The position numbers were made by a program, and so were the translations under genes. 64,000 nt of DNA from Geovibrio thiophilus (lineage in GTDB: Bacteria; Chrysiogenota; Deferribacteres; Deferribacterales; Geovibrionaceae): positions 2,728,001-2,792,000 of the forward strand of contig NZ_CP035108.1 of assembly GCF_004087915.1 (NCBI RefSeq). The letters are read 5' to 3'. The notes beneath the pieces were generated by a model. The model did not search any database, was not told where the DNA came from, and saw only the letters and a program-made list of their open reading frames with translations. Below are positions 54,409 through 62,662 of this stretch, piece by piece; within the stretch, counting starts at the first letter, position 1, and each line of letters begins with the position of its first letter.

Positions 54409-54888
54409 CTATTCACCGTCCCTCACGTATGTTCCGCTTTTCCCGCCTGATTTTCTCACAAGCCTGATGTCGCTGACCACCATGCCCTTGTCCACAGCCT
54501 TGCACATATCATAGATCGTAAGCGCCGCAACCGAAACCCCGGTGAGGGCTTCCATCTCGATGCCTGTCTTTCCGGTGAGCTTGGCGGTAACTTCTATTTG
54601 GATTTCACTTTTTTCGGTATCGGGGTAGAAATAAACATCGGCAGCCGTCACATTCAGCGGGTGGCACATAGGAATAAGATCTCCTGTTTTCTTGACCGCC
54701 ATTATTCCCGCCACACGGGCAACCTCAAAAACATTGCCCTTTTCCATTCTGCTTTCCAGAATGAGCTTCAGGGTTTCGGGCTTCATGGTGATGCGCCCTT
54801 TCGCCGTGGCTTCCCTTACAGTGTCCGTCTTGGCGGTTACGTCCACCATACGGCTTCTTCCTTCCTCGTCAAAGTGGGTAAAAGACAT
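54409..54888 (-). CDS. moaC: Cyclic pyranopterin monophosphate synthase MoaC
   Basis: MoaC completes the first step of molybdenum cofactor synthesis, making cyclic pyranopterin monophosphate from the MoaA product. The 159-residue protein has MVDVTAKTDTVREATAKGRI, KKTGDLIPMCHPLNVT, and KTGIEMEALTGVSVAALTIYDMCKA with the active-site lysine. Size is standard. Its stop touches the ATG of the amidase gene. No other moa gene is in the window. Confidence 0.95.
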   Translation of the reverse strand: MSFTHFDEEGRSRMVDVTAKTDTVREATAKGRITMKPETLKLILESRMEKGNVFEVARVAGIMAVKKTGDLIPMCHPLNVTAADVYFYPDTEKSEIQIEVTAKLTGKTGIEMEALTGVSVAALTIYDMCKAVDKGMVVSDIRLVRKSGGKSGTYVRDGE

Positions 54889-54899
54889 TTTCTATACCT

Positions 54900-55691
54900 C
54901 TAATGGGGATATTTCTTAAAAAATTCGTCAACGGGTCTGCTTGAAACTATGTAATCCCATATTCTGCCGTTTCCGCTGCGGATGTCGTGGAGATCAGTCT
55001 CGGTTCTCTCGACTGTATACTCCGCACTGTCTTCATAGTCCACAACTTTGCCGTTTTCAAACACGGGAATGCGGAAAACAATCTTATATGAATCAGCGTC
55101 ATACAGCAGCATCTTCATCATAACTATCTCGATGAATTTAACCATGGTTTCGCTTAAAGGGTTTTCCCTCATTGACGGAACCGGCTTGCCGCTGCCGTCC
55201 ACCGCGCAGTAAAGAACATTCACAATCGCAGTGCCGTCCTTCTTCCGTCCCTCAAGAATCTTAAGGTTAGGAACTATGCTCTGCCTTCTGGAAAAAATGG
55301 ATTCCTTGATCATCTGGTTGAACTGGGCTGCCATGTTCATGATGTCCACCATGAACTTCTTCTCTATATCGCTCTTTGTGATGTGTTCATCCTTGAGCTC
55401 ATAGCGGAACTCCACCAGCTCCGCACGCACATATGCTTCCCTGCGGTTGTAGAGACGCACCTTGTACCAGTTTCCCTTTTTGGAAAGCACGATTATCTTG
55501 CTTCCTTTGGGAAGTTTGGTAATGGCAGGACTGTTGGTGTCGGGTCTCTCCCGTGCCATGACTCCTTCTCCGGCGATGTGTCCCAGCGCCTCAAGAATAC
55601 CGTCGCGCTCGCTTATATGCACGGGCTCAGCCGCATAGGCATGGGCTGAGCAGAGCGCCAGAAAAAGAGCAAGGGCAAGAGCCCTAAACAT
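54900..55691 (-). CDS. Exported SH3-domain protein, function unknown
   Basis: This 263-residue protein has an N-terminal signal peptide (FRALALALFLALCSAHAYAAE) and a bacterial SH3 domain at about 25-90 (GEGVMARERPDTNSPAITKLPKGSKIIVLSKKGNWYKVRL). A C-terminal domain of about 170 residues, which I do not recognise, is rich in Lys, Glu and Met. SH3b domains often bind peptidoglycan. The ATG at 55691 lies inside the last codons of ychF; a start at 55727 is less likely as it adds residues before the signal. It is followed by moaC after 11 bases. Confidence 0.75.
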   Translation of the reverse strand: MFRALALALFLALCSAHAYAAEPVHISERDGILEALGHIAGEGVMARERPDTNSPAITKLPKGSKIIVLSKKGNWYKVRLYNRREAYVRAELVEFRYELKDEHITKSDIEKKFMVDIMNMAAQFNQMIKESIFSRRQSIVPNLKILEGRKKDGTAIVNVLYCAVDGSGKPVPSMRENPLSETMVKFIEIVMMKMLLYDADSYKIVFRIPVFENGKVVDYEDSAEYTVERTETDLHDIRSGNGRIWDYIVSSRPVDEFFKKYPH

Positions 55692-56778
55692 TAAACCTGA
55701 AGTAGATAATATCGCCGTCCTGAACAATATACTCCTTTCCTTCCAGCCTCATTTTGCCGAGTTCCTTGGCTTTTGCCATGGAGCCTGCGGTTTCAAAATC
55801 GCTGTATGAGGTAACTTCCGCGCGAATAAACCCACGCTCTATATCAGAATGGATTTTCCCTGCTGCCTTCTGCGCAGTGGTTCCTCCGGTTACTGTCCAC
55901 GCACGGACTTCCTTCTCGCCCGCGGTAAAAAAGGTCAAAAGGTCAAGGAGCTTGTAGCCCTGCGCTATCATGGACTGCAAGCCGGAACGGTCAAGCCCCA
56001 TGCTGGCAAGAAACTCCTTCGCCTCTTCCTCGTCAAGCTCCGCTATCTCGGATTCTATGGAACCGCAAATTTTAACGACAACAGCGTTTTCCTTCGCCGC
56101 TATCTCGCGCACCTTTTTGACATGATCATTATCCTCCGCCAATACAGCTTCGTCAACATTAGCGACATACATTACTGGCTTGGAGGTAATGAGAGGGTAT
56201 TCTTTCAGTGATTCGGTAAGCTCTTCAAATCCTTCCACACTTCTGATCATTCTGCCTTTCTGGACTTCGGCAAGGAGCGCTTCAAGGGCTTCCGCTTTCC
56301 TCTTTGTTTCCTTGTCCCCGCCCTTTGCCGCTTTTTTGTTTCTGTCAACGGCACGCTCTATGAGCTCCATATCGCTCAACAGCAGCTCGGTGTTGATAAT
56401 TTCAATATCCCGCACCGGATCAACGCCGCCTTCGACATGAACAACGTTCGGATCGTCAAAACAGCGCACAACATGCGCCACTGCGTCCACCTGACGGATA
56501 TGAGTAAGGAACTTGTTGCCGAGACCCTCGCCCTGACTTGCGCCTTTGACGAGACCTGCTATATCTATAAACTCGATGGTGGTTGCCACTGTGGACTGCG
56601 GCTTTATCTTTTCCACCAGAAAATCCATTCTCTCATCAGGAACGGGAACTATCCCTCTGTTGGGGTCAATGGTGCAGAAAGGATAGTTTGCGCTTTCCGC
56701 TCCTGCTTTAGTGAGTGCGTTGAATATAGTGGACTTGCCGACGTTGGGGAGCCCGACTATTCCGCAGTTGAAACCCAT
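55684..56778 (-). CDS. ychF: Redox-regulated ATPase YchF (OLA1 type)
   Basis: YchF is an Obg-family P-loop ATPase that binds ribosomes. The 364-residue protein has G1 GIVGLPNVGKSTIFNALT, the G3 region FIDIAGLVKGASQGEGLGNKFLTHIRQVDAV, the unusual base-recognition stretch YVANVDE in place of NKxD (a hallmark of ATP preference), a coiled-coil middle, and a C-terminal TGS domain (TFFTAGEKEVRAWTV...). A TATAAT (minus strand) at 56813-56818 may be its -10. It starts after the hppA terminator and appears to lead a separate unit with the SH3 gene and moaC. Confidence 0.96.
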   Translation of the reverse strand: MGFNCGIVGLPNVGKSTIFNALTKAGAESANYPFCTIDPNRGIVPVPDERMDFLVEKIKPQSTVATTIEFIDIAGLVKGASQGEGLGNKFLTHIRQVDAVAHVVRCFDDPNVVHVEGGVDPVRDIEIINTELLLSDMELIERAVDRNKKAAKGGDKETKRKAEALEALLAEVQKGRMIRSVEGFEELTESLKEYPLITSKPVMYVANVDEAVLAEDNDHVKKVREIAAKENAVVVKICGSIESEIAELDEEEAKEFLASMGLDRSGLQSMIAQGYKLLDLLTFFTAGEKEVRAWTVTGGTTAQKAAGKIHSDIERGFIRAEVTSYSDFETAGSMAKAKELGKMRLEGKEYIVQDGDIIYFRFNV

Positions 56779-56875
56779 AATAACCTCATATAATCTGCTT
56801 GCTTAAAGAACAATTATATTGCTACAAGTTTGAAAAAAAAGCAAAGAAGAGTTTAGGAACAGGTACGTTCCTTAT

Positions 56876-56908
56876 AAAAAAAGGGCAGACTCATGCGAGT
56901 CTGCCCTT
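56876..56908 (-). terminator. Intrinsic terminator of hppA
   Basis: GGGCAGACTC (56883-56892) pairs perfectly with GAGTCTGCCC (56897-56906) around a four-base loop. On the minus strand it is followed by a run of seven T. Confidence 0.92.
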
Positions 56909-56932
56909 CCTGATTCTGTTTCAGTCCGCTTA

Positions 56933-58969
56933 TCAGCCCAGAAGAAGGGGTGCGATGATAAGAGAAACGATACTCATAAGTTTTACAAGGATGTTCATAG
57001 CGGGACCGCTTGTATCTTTGAAAGGGTCGCCCACTGTATCACCCACGACTGCGGCTTTGTGCTGGTCGGAACCTTTACCCGCACTGCCCCACTCGCCTTT
57101 TTCGATAGCTTTTTTAGCGTTGTCCCACGCGCCGCCAGCGTTAGACATAAGCAGAGCAAGAAGAACGCCTGTAACCGTAGCGCCCGCAAGCATACCGCCG
57201 AGAGCCTCTTTACCGAGAAGAAAACCCACAACAACGGGAGCGAGAACCGCAACCACGCCGGGGAGAATCATTTCTTTAAGAGCCGCAGCAGTTGATATGT
57301 CAACGCATGTTTTGGGGTCGGGTTTCACGCCTTCCCTGCCTTCAAGAAGACCGGGTATTTCTCTGAACTGACGGCGGATTTCATCAACCATCTGTCCGGC
57401 TGCCTTGCCCACGGAGGTCATTGTCATAGCCGCAACAAGGAAAGGCAGGAAGCCGCCGATGAAGAGACCGATAACAACTATGGGCTTGGTAATGTCTATG
57501 CTTGAGATCCCTGCACTGCTTGCATATGCGGCGAAAAGCGCGAGAGCAGTAAGAGCGGCGGAGCCGATGGCGAAGCCTTTGCCCACTGCCGCGGTGGTGT
57601 TGCCGATGGCGTCAAGACTGTCTGTGATTTTTCTCACTTCGGGTCCGAGCTCAGCCATTTCGGAAATACCGCCGGCATTATCGGCGATAGGTCCGTAAGC
57701 GTCAACTGTCATAGTAACACCCACTGTAGCAAGCATGCCCACAGCGGCGATACCTATTCCGTAAAGACCCGCTGTTGCGTTTGCGACGAAAATCGCAACG
57801 CAGATGAGGATTACGGGGATAACAACAGATTCAAGACCAATGGCAAAACCGTTGATGATGTTTGTTGCCGCGCCTGTTTCAGAAGCCTTGACTATCCTTT
57901 TAACAGGAGCTGCGGCTGTATAGTATTCAGTAACAAGACCAATCACGATGCCCGCAAGGGTACCTGCGAGAAGCGCCCAGAACACGCCTGCCTTGATTCC
58001 GTACATAGCGATTACAAAGTAAGCTGCTATGAGGAAGAGACCGGCGCCCACGAAGGTTGAATATCTCAGTGCTGACGCGGGAGGAGTGTTTTTGAGGAGC
58101 TTCATTGAGAAGACGCCCACAAGGGAAGCGAGAAGACCGATTATAGCAAGACCTATGGGAAGCGCCATCATGTTCATTTTAAACATGTCAAATGCCATTC
58201 CGGGCTGGCTTACCTGAAGTATGAGCTCGGGAGAAGCAGTTGCGGCGATGGCGATAGTCGCAATTATGGAACCAACATAAGACTCAAAAATATCCGCGCC
58301 CATACCAGCGATGTCGCCCACGTTGTCGCCCACGTTATCTGCGATAACGCCGGGGTTTCTGTGGTCGTCTTCGGGAATGTTGGCTTCAACTTTGCCCACA
58401 AGGTCGGCTCCCACGTCTGCCGCTTTTGTATAAATACCGCCGCCCACACGTGCGAAAAGAGCTATTGAGGAAGCGCCCATTGCGAAGCCGTTGATATATT
58501 TTGCTGTTTCGGGGTCACCGAAGAAAATGAACAGAACGCCCACGCCTATGAGACCAAGGCTCGCAACAGAGAGTCCCATGACCGCTCCGCCGTTATAGGA
58601 AACAGAGAGGGCTGCTGCCATTCCGCCGCTTCTTGCGGCTTCACTTGTTCTTACATTGGCACGTGTTGCTGATTTCATTCCGAAAAAGCCTGCGGCAACG
58701 GAGCAAACAGCGCCTCCCAAGAATGCAACAGCGGTGTAGATTCCAAGACTGGATGAGAACAGCATAAGTATAAAAACTATTGCGACAAAGAAAGAAAGAA
58801 CTTTGTATTCTCTGCCAAGAAACGCCATGGCTCCGTCATGGATCATGTCTGAAATTTCTTTCATTTTCTCATTGCCGGCGGATTTGCTCTTAACAGAGTT
58901 GTAAATCACGTACGCGACAATAAGACCCACCACACCCAGAACAGGAGCGAGGTACATCATCATTGACAT
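56933..58969 (-). CDS. hppA: Membrane-bound ion-pumping pyrophosphatase (K+-stimulated type)
   Basis: HppA couples pyrophosphate hydrolysis to pumping of H+ or Na+ across the inner membrane. The 678-residue protein has about 16 membrane helices and the substrate-binding motif [35 protein letters not shown], plus further conserved Asp/Lys loops ([13 protein letters not shown] and [14 protein letters not shown]). The [10 protein letters not shown] stretch has Ala where potassium-independent enzymes have Lys, so it belongs to the potassium-stimulated subclass. Pumped ion is not decided here. AAGGAGGACCAA precedes the ATG. Part of its leader is duplicated in the repeats upstream. Confidence 0.95.
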   Translation of the reverse strand: MSMMMYLAPVLGVVGLIVAYVIYNSVKSKSAGNEKMKEISDMIHDGAMAFLGREYKVLSFFVAIVFILMLFSSSLGIYTAVAFLGGAVCSVAAGFFGMKSATRANVRTSEAARSGGMAAALSVSYNGGAVMGLSVASLGLIGVGVLFIFFGDPETAKYINGFAMGASSIALFARVGGGIYTKAADVGADLVGKVEANIPEDDHRNPGVIADNVGDNVGDIAGMGADIFESYVGSIIATIAIAATASPELILQVSQPGMAFDMFKMNMMALPIGLAIIGLLASLVGVFSMKLLKNTPPASALRYSTFVGAGLFLIAAYFVIAMYGIKAGVFWALLAGTLAGIVIGLVTEYYTAAAPVKRIVKASETGAATNIINGFAIGLESVVIPVILICVAIFVANATAGLYGIGIAAVGMLATVGVTMTVDAYGPIADNAGGISEMAELGPEVRKITDSLDAIGNTTAAVGKGFAIGSAALTALALFAAYASSAGISSIDITKPIVVIGLFIGGFLPFLVAAMTMTSVGKAAGQMVDEIRRQFREIPGLLEGREGVKPDPKTCVDISTAAALKEMILPGVVAVLAPVVVGFLLGKEALGGMLAGATVTGVLLALLMSNAGGAWDNAKKAIEKGEWGSAGKGSDQHKAAVVGDTVGDPFKDTSGPAMNILVKLMSIVSLIIAPLLLG

Positions 58970-59054
58970 TTGGTCCTCCTTATTAATTAAATATGTTTAA
59001 CGGGGGAACAAGTTAATATATTCTCCCTGTTCAAAACCTGCGTTGTCTTAATTA

Positions 59055-59405
59055 GTATATAAATCCGCACATCCTGTCGGATTTATACACACGCTCGCGG
59101 GCGGGTAACCCGCCCTTCGCTTCGCACGGCGCATTCCCATCCATGGAAATGTGTTGCATAACACACTGCCGTGTCAATTAAATATGTTTTCGGCGTGAGC
59201 CGATTAACGGCTGTCACCGCTTAAACTTCCGCTGAGTTTCAGTAGTATATAAATCCGCACATCCTGTCGGATTTATACACACGCTCGCGGGCGGGTAACC
59301 CGCCCTTCGCTTCGCACGGCGCATTCCCATCCATGGGAATGTGTTGCATAACACACTGCCGTGTCAATTAAATATGTTTTCGGCGTGAGCCGATTAACGG
59401 CTGTC
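59055..59405 (+). repeat. Covarying triple-hairpin repeat, copies D1 and D2 (190-bp period)
   Basis: Two near-identical units start at 59055 and 59245. Each has stem TATAAATCCG/CGGATTTATA around CACATCCTGT, then CACGCTCGCG, stem GGGCGGG/CCCGCCC with loop TAA, CTTCGCTTCGCACGGCG, and stem CATTCCC/GGGAATG with loop ATCCAT (D1 has GGAAATG). Each unit ends with a copy of AATTAAATATGTTT from the hppA leader (58985-58998) and an AGCCGATTAACGGCT inverted repeat. Confidence 0.88.
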
Positions 59406-59406
59406 T

Positions 59407-59586
59407 AATCATGATAGTTCGCTGAAACATACTTCCTGTAGTTGCCGCTCACTCGCAGCATGCGAAGCAAAGCTTCTTGCTGCTCTCGCTCGTTTGCGCT
59501 CCTCGCATTCGCTGTGGTGCGCACTCCGCGGGTACATCCATGTACCTTAGTCATGATAGTTCGCTGAAACCTACTTCCTGTGGTTT
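59407..59586 (+). repeat. Diverged hairpin element flanked by about 36-bp direct repeats
   Basis: TCATGATAGTTCGCTGAAAC and the following 14 or so bases occur at 59409 and 59551 (142-bp period, three or so differences). They flank a G+C-rich segment with hairpins GAAGC/GCTTC inside GCAGCA/TGCTGC, and GGTAC/GTACC with the loop ATCCAT shared with the third hairpin of copies A and D. A short frame across this region is made of the repeats and is not called as a gene. Confidence 0.65.
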
Positions 59587-59591
59587 CAACT

Positions 59592-59612
59592 CCCTCCTTT
59601 CTTAAAGGAGGG
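59592..59612. terminator. Hairpin downstream of pth
   Basis: CCCTCCTTT pairs perfectly with AAAGGAGGG around CTT, 31 bases after the pth stop, and a G-rich stretch follows. It could act as the pth terminator. Similar CCTCCTTT/AAAGGAGG motifs are common dispersed hairpins. Confidence 0.45.
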
Positions 59613-59642
59613 CGGGGGAGGATTTGAAGCAGGCTAAATCTG

Positions 59643-60233
59643 CTAAGTCTTATCCTGCCCGTTTTCTCCGTCAAAGACCGACTTGTTGTTATATGTATTC
59701 ATAGCTGATTTCAGCCCGTTTCTTATGAGTGCTTCCGCTGCGTCAGTGCCCAGTTCAATAAACTTTTCCAGATCAGCGTCGTTCTCGAACTTTCCGAGAA
59801 CATGCCCCACAGTTCCGCCGCTTCTGCTCTTGCCTATGCCCATTTTCAGCCTGACAAACTTATCTGTGCCTATCAGCTCTGTTACCGACCTTATCCCGTT
59901 ATGACCGCCGCTTGAGCCGTCCTTTCGGAATTTGATCCTTCCGAACTCCATATCAAGATCATCCTGAATAACTATAAGGTTTTCAGGCTCTATCTTATAA
60001 AAGCTCATGAACGGCGCAACGGACTGACCGCTGAGATTCATATAAGTCATGGGTTTGAGGATAAAATGCTTTTCGTCCGTGCGAAATTCGCCCCAGAGCC
60101 CCTTAAACCCGTCCTTAAAAGCAGTGCCGAAGCGTCCCGCAAGCCTGTCCGCCACCATAAAGCCCAGATTATGTCTGGTCTTTGCGTACTGCGTGCCCGG
60201 GTTGCCGAGACCGACTATGAGCAGATTATTCAT
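59643..60233 (-). CDS. pth: Peptidyl-tRNA hydrolase
   Basis: Pth frees tRNA from prematurely released peptidyl-tRNA. The 196-residue protein has IVGLGNPGTQYAKTRHNLGFMV with the catalytic His, YMNLSGQSVAPFM, and IQDDLDMEFGRIKFRKDGSSGGHNGIRS. The ATG at 60233 is within the last codons of prs, so the two are coupled; an in-frame start at 60245 is unlikely. It ends the lolB-ispE-prs-pth block. Confidence 0.95.
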   Translation of the reverse strand: MNNLLIVGLGNPGTQYAKTRHNLGFMVADRLAGRFGTAFKDGFKGLWGEFRTDEKHFILKPMTYMNLSGQSVAPFMSFYKIEPENLIVIQDDLDMEFGRIKFRKDGSSGGHNGIRSVTELIGTDKFVRLKMGIGKSRSGGTVGHVLGKFENDADLEKFIELGTDAAEALIRNGLKSAMNTYNNKSVFDGENGQDKT

Positions 60234-61176
60234 GCCCCATTTCAAACAGTGAGCTTATGCTCTCTTTATGCTGGATTCTGTTGATAGCTTTAGCAAATAT
60301 CCCCGCAACACTGAGAACGACTATTTTGGAATTCTGCTTTTCCTTAACCAGTTCAACAGTATCGGAGATGATCACTTTGTCAAGCACGCTGTTTGTAATC
60401 CTCTCCATAGCGGGACCGGAGAGGACTCCGTGAGCTGCGGAGGCTATAACAGATTTCGCTCCGTGCTTCATGACTGCGCCGGCGGCCTGAGTAAGCGTTC
60501 CCGCTGTATCTATCATATCATCAATTATTATTACATTTTTGCCTTCAACAGTGCCTATAACGTGCATAGCTTCGGCGGCGTTGGGGGCGCTTCTTCTTTT
60601 GTCGATGATCGCAAGAGACGTGCCGAGAAGCTTAGCGTATATTCTCGCTCTCGCCACGCCGCCCGCATCAGGCGAGACAACAACATAGTCCTCACCTTTC
60701 ATTCCGTTGTCTATCATGTATTTCACTATAACGGGAGATGAGTAGAGGTTGTCCACCGGTATGTCGAAAAACCCCTGAATCTGTCCGGCATGGAGATTCA
60801 TTGTCATAACTCTGTTTATGCCTGAAGTCTCAATGAGATTAGCGACGAGTTTAGCGGTAATCGGCACTCGGGGTTCTGAGGTTCTGTCCTGACGCGCGTA
60901 GCCGAAATAGGGGATAACCGCCGTTATGGTTCCGGCAGATGCCCTTTTGAGTGCATCTGTCATTATCATAAGTTCCATAAGGTGTTTATCTGTGGGTGAG
61001 CTGGTCGGCTGAATAACGAAAACGTCTCTTCCTCTGACGCTCTCATTGATTTTTACTCTTATCTCTCCGTCACTGAAAGTGCCTACCGTGGCATCCCCCA
61101 GCCTAACGCCGAGTTCCGTGGCTATGCCCTGTGCCAGTGTTCTGTTCGCATTGCCCGAAAACAGAAGAAAATTCAT
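60226..61176 (-). CDS. prs: Ribose-phosphate pyrophosphokinase
   Basis: Prs makes PRPP from ribose 5-phosphate and ATP for nucleotide, His, Trp and NAD synthesis. The 316-residue protein has LFSGNANRTLAQGIATELG, the ATP loop FGYARQDRTSEPRVPITAKL, the class signature MNLHAGQIQGFFDIPVDNLYSSP, and the PRPP loop VIIIDDMIDTAGTLTQAA. Start overlaps the ispE stop as TGATG. Length is standard. Confidence 0.96.
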   Translation of the reverse strand: MNFLLFSGNANRTLAQGIATELGVRLGDATVGTFSDGEIRVKINESVRGRDVFVIQPTSSPTDKHLMELMIMTDALKRASAGTITAVIPYFGYARQDRTSEPRVPITAKLVANLIETSGINRVMTMNLHAGQIQGFFDIPVDNLYSSPVIVKYMIDNGMKGEDYVVVSPDAGGVARARIYAKLLGTSLAIIDKRRSAPNAAEAMHVIGTVEGKNVIIIDDMIDTAGTLTQAAGAVMKHGAKSVIASAAHGVLSGPAMERITNSVLDKVIISDTVELVKEKQNSKIVVLSVAGIFAKAINRIQHKESISSLFEMGHE

Positions 61177-62021
61177 CAGCCTGCTCCTTTTATCCTTGAT
61201 TTGAATACCGTGTAACCGGCAAATTTTTCTCTGATTATATCACAGGCGGACTCAAGCTGTTCATCTGTTCTGTAGATACCGAAAACAGTGGAGCCGCTGC
61301 CGCTCATGAGGGCGCCGTCAGCGCCGGAATCAAGCAGCGCTGTTTTAAGTGTCTGCAAAACAGGGTGCTTTGCGAAAACAGCAGCCTCAAGCCCGTTTTC
61401 AAGCATGGCTGTAAGCTCCGCATAGCCCGCGACGATGGGCATTCTAGACAGATCCGCTTTTGACGTCAACTTCAAATTTCCGCACCGGAATATTTCGCCG
61501 GTCGGAACATGGATACCCGGATTAACCAGCAAAATAGGCGCTGAAGGGAGCTCCGTCTCGCTGACTATAATCTCGCCCCGCCCTTCGGCGTAGCACGGTC
61601 TGTCATGGAGGAAATATACAGTATCCGAGCCGACAGAACCCAGAATATCCGCCATATCCTTATAAGACAGCCCCATATGGGACATACTGTTCACAGTCTT
61701 CAGGAAACAGGCTGCGTTGGAGCTTCCGCCCCCCAGTCCGCCCCCTGCGGGAATCTTTTTATTCAGTATTATTCTGTATTCGTTCCTGATGCCGTACCGT
61801 TCTGTGAGAATGTTTTTTACTCTGATTATCAGGTTTGAGGAATCAGCCGGAATATCAGGCATATTGCAGATAAGCTCTGTTCTGTCAGCTTCTTCAATCT
61901 CTATGGTATCATGCAGTTCTGTCTGAGCGAAAAGGGTCTGGAGATCATGATAACCGTCAGCTCTTTTACCGTTAATATGCAAAAAAATGTTTATCTTGGC
62001 GTAACTTCGGGCAATTATCAC
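61176..62021 (-). CDS. ispE: 4-diphosphocytidyl-2-C-methyl-D-erythritol kinase
   Basis: IspE phosphorylates CDP-methylerythritol in the MEP isoprenoid pathway. The 281-residue GHMP kinase has the start SYAKINIFLHINGKRADGYHDL, the ATP loop IPAGGGLGGGSSNAACFL, and the C-terminal GADGALMSGSGSTVFGIY. Length is typical. It overlaps the LolB-like gene by four bases. dxr at 25714 serves the same pathway. Confidence 0.95.
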   Translation of the reverse strand: MIIARSYAKINIFLHINGKRADGYHDLQTLFAQTELHDTIEIEEADRTELICNMPDIPADSSNLIIRVKNILTERYGIRNEYRIILNKKIPAGGGLGGGSSNAACFLKTVNSMSHMGLSYKDMADILGSVGSDTVYFLHDRPCYAEGRGEIIVSETELPSAPILLVNPGIHVPTGEIFRCGNLKLTSKADLSRMPIVAGYAELTAMLENGLEAAVFAKHPVLQTLKTALLDSGADGALMSGSGSTVFGIYRTDEQLESACDIIREKFAGYTVFKSRIKGAG

Positions 62022-62662
62022 CGCTGGAGCCCTATCTCAAGCTTTTTTGTACCCTGTGTAAGCTTTATGGACGATACGCCTTCCGTGCTGTATCCGTACT
62101 CATAGATCACTTCGTCAAATTTTATCCGTTTTATCAGCATGTCGCTCCCTGCCTCAATCTCGGCGTAGGGTTTGCGGAAAAGGTATCCGTTTTCCGTGAG
62201 CGTCATATCATACGATTCATCAGGTAAAGCGTAGGGGAATCTGAGTCCCAGAATCAGTCCGTCCAGCCCCCTGTTTTTCATGAAGAGGCTGATCTTCTCG
62301 CTGCTGTCTATCCCTTTTTCGTAGGCTTTAACATCACCGTATCTATAGGTTATATCGTAGATAACCCTCGAAAAAGCGCCGAGAATTTTCATATCGAACT
62401 CGTCCGTGCATTTCTTATCCAGCAGCGCCCTGAAGCGGACATCCTCTTCCCTGTCCTGATAAATAACGGAAATACGCCCTTTGTACGCACATGTCTGTTT
62501 GTTTTTAAAGCTGATTTCACTGAGAACGGTATTTTTGTCTGTGAGCAGAAAAGGGCGCTTCGGAGCGCAGGACACCCCGAACGCAATTATAAGAACAACA
62601 GCGAAAAATAACCTGATTGCGGGACTTAAAAAGAGTCTTCTATTTACCTTTGAGAATATCAT
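62018..62662 (-). CDS. lolB: LolB-like outer-membrane lipoprotein
   Basis: This 214-residue putative lipoprotein has an N-terminal signal (RLFFAVVLIIAFGVSC) with a lipobox-like Cys, then TCAYKGRISVIYQDREEDVRFRALLDK, a beta-rich middle, and repeated LRFPYALP/TENGYLF strands. The fold pattern and its place directly before ispE-prs-pth match LolB, which receives lipoproteins at the outer membrane. Sequence similarity is weak by eye, so DUF4292-type is the alternative. The ATG at 62662 is inside the 3' end of the TPR gene. lolC and lolD lie at 47027-48909. Confidence 0.6.
   Translation of the reverse strand: MIFSKVNRRLFLSPAIRLFFAVVLIIAFGVSCAPKRPFLLTDKNTVLSEISFKNKQTCAYKGRISVIYQDREEDVRFRALLDKKCTDEFDMKILGAFSRVIYDITYRYGDVKAYEKGIDSSEKISLFMKNRGLDGLILGLRFPYALPDESYDMTLTENGYLFRKPYAEIEAGSDMLIKRIKFDEVIYEYGYSTEGVSSIKLTQGTKKLEIGLQR

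Noticed and set aside
59405-59674. 89-aa minus-strand frame in the pth-hppA gap
   Set aside because: It is composed of the direct repeats and hairpins and shows no protein-like pattern.
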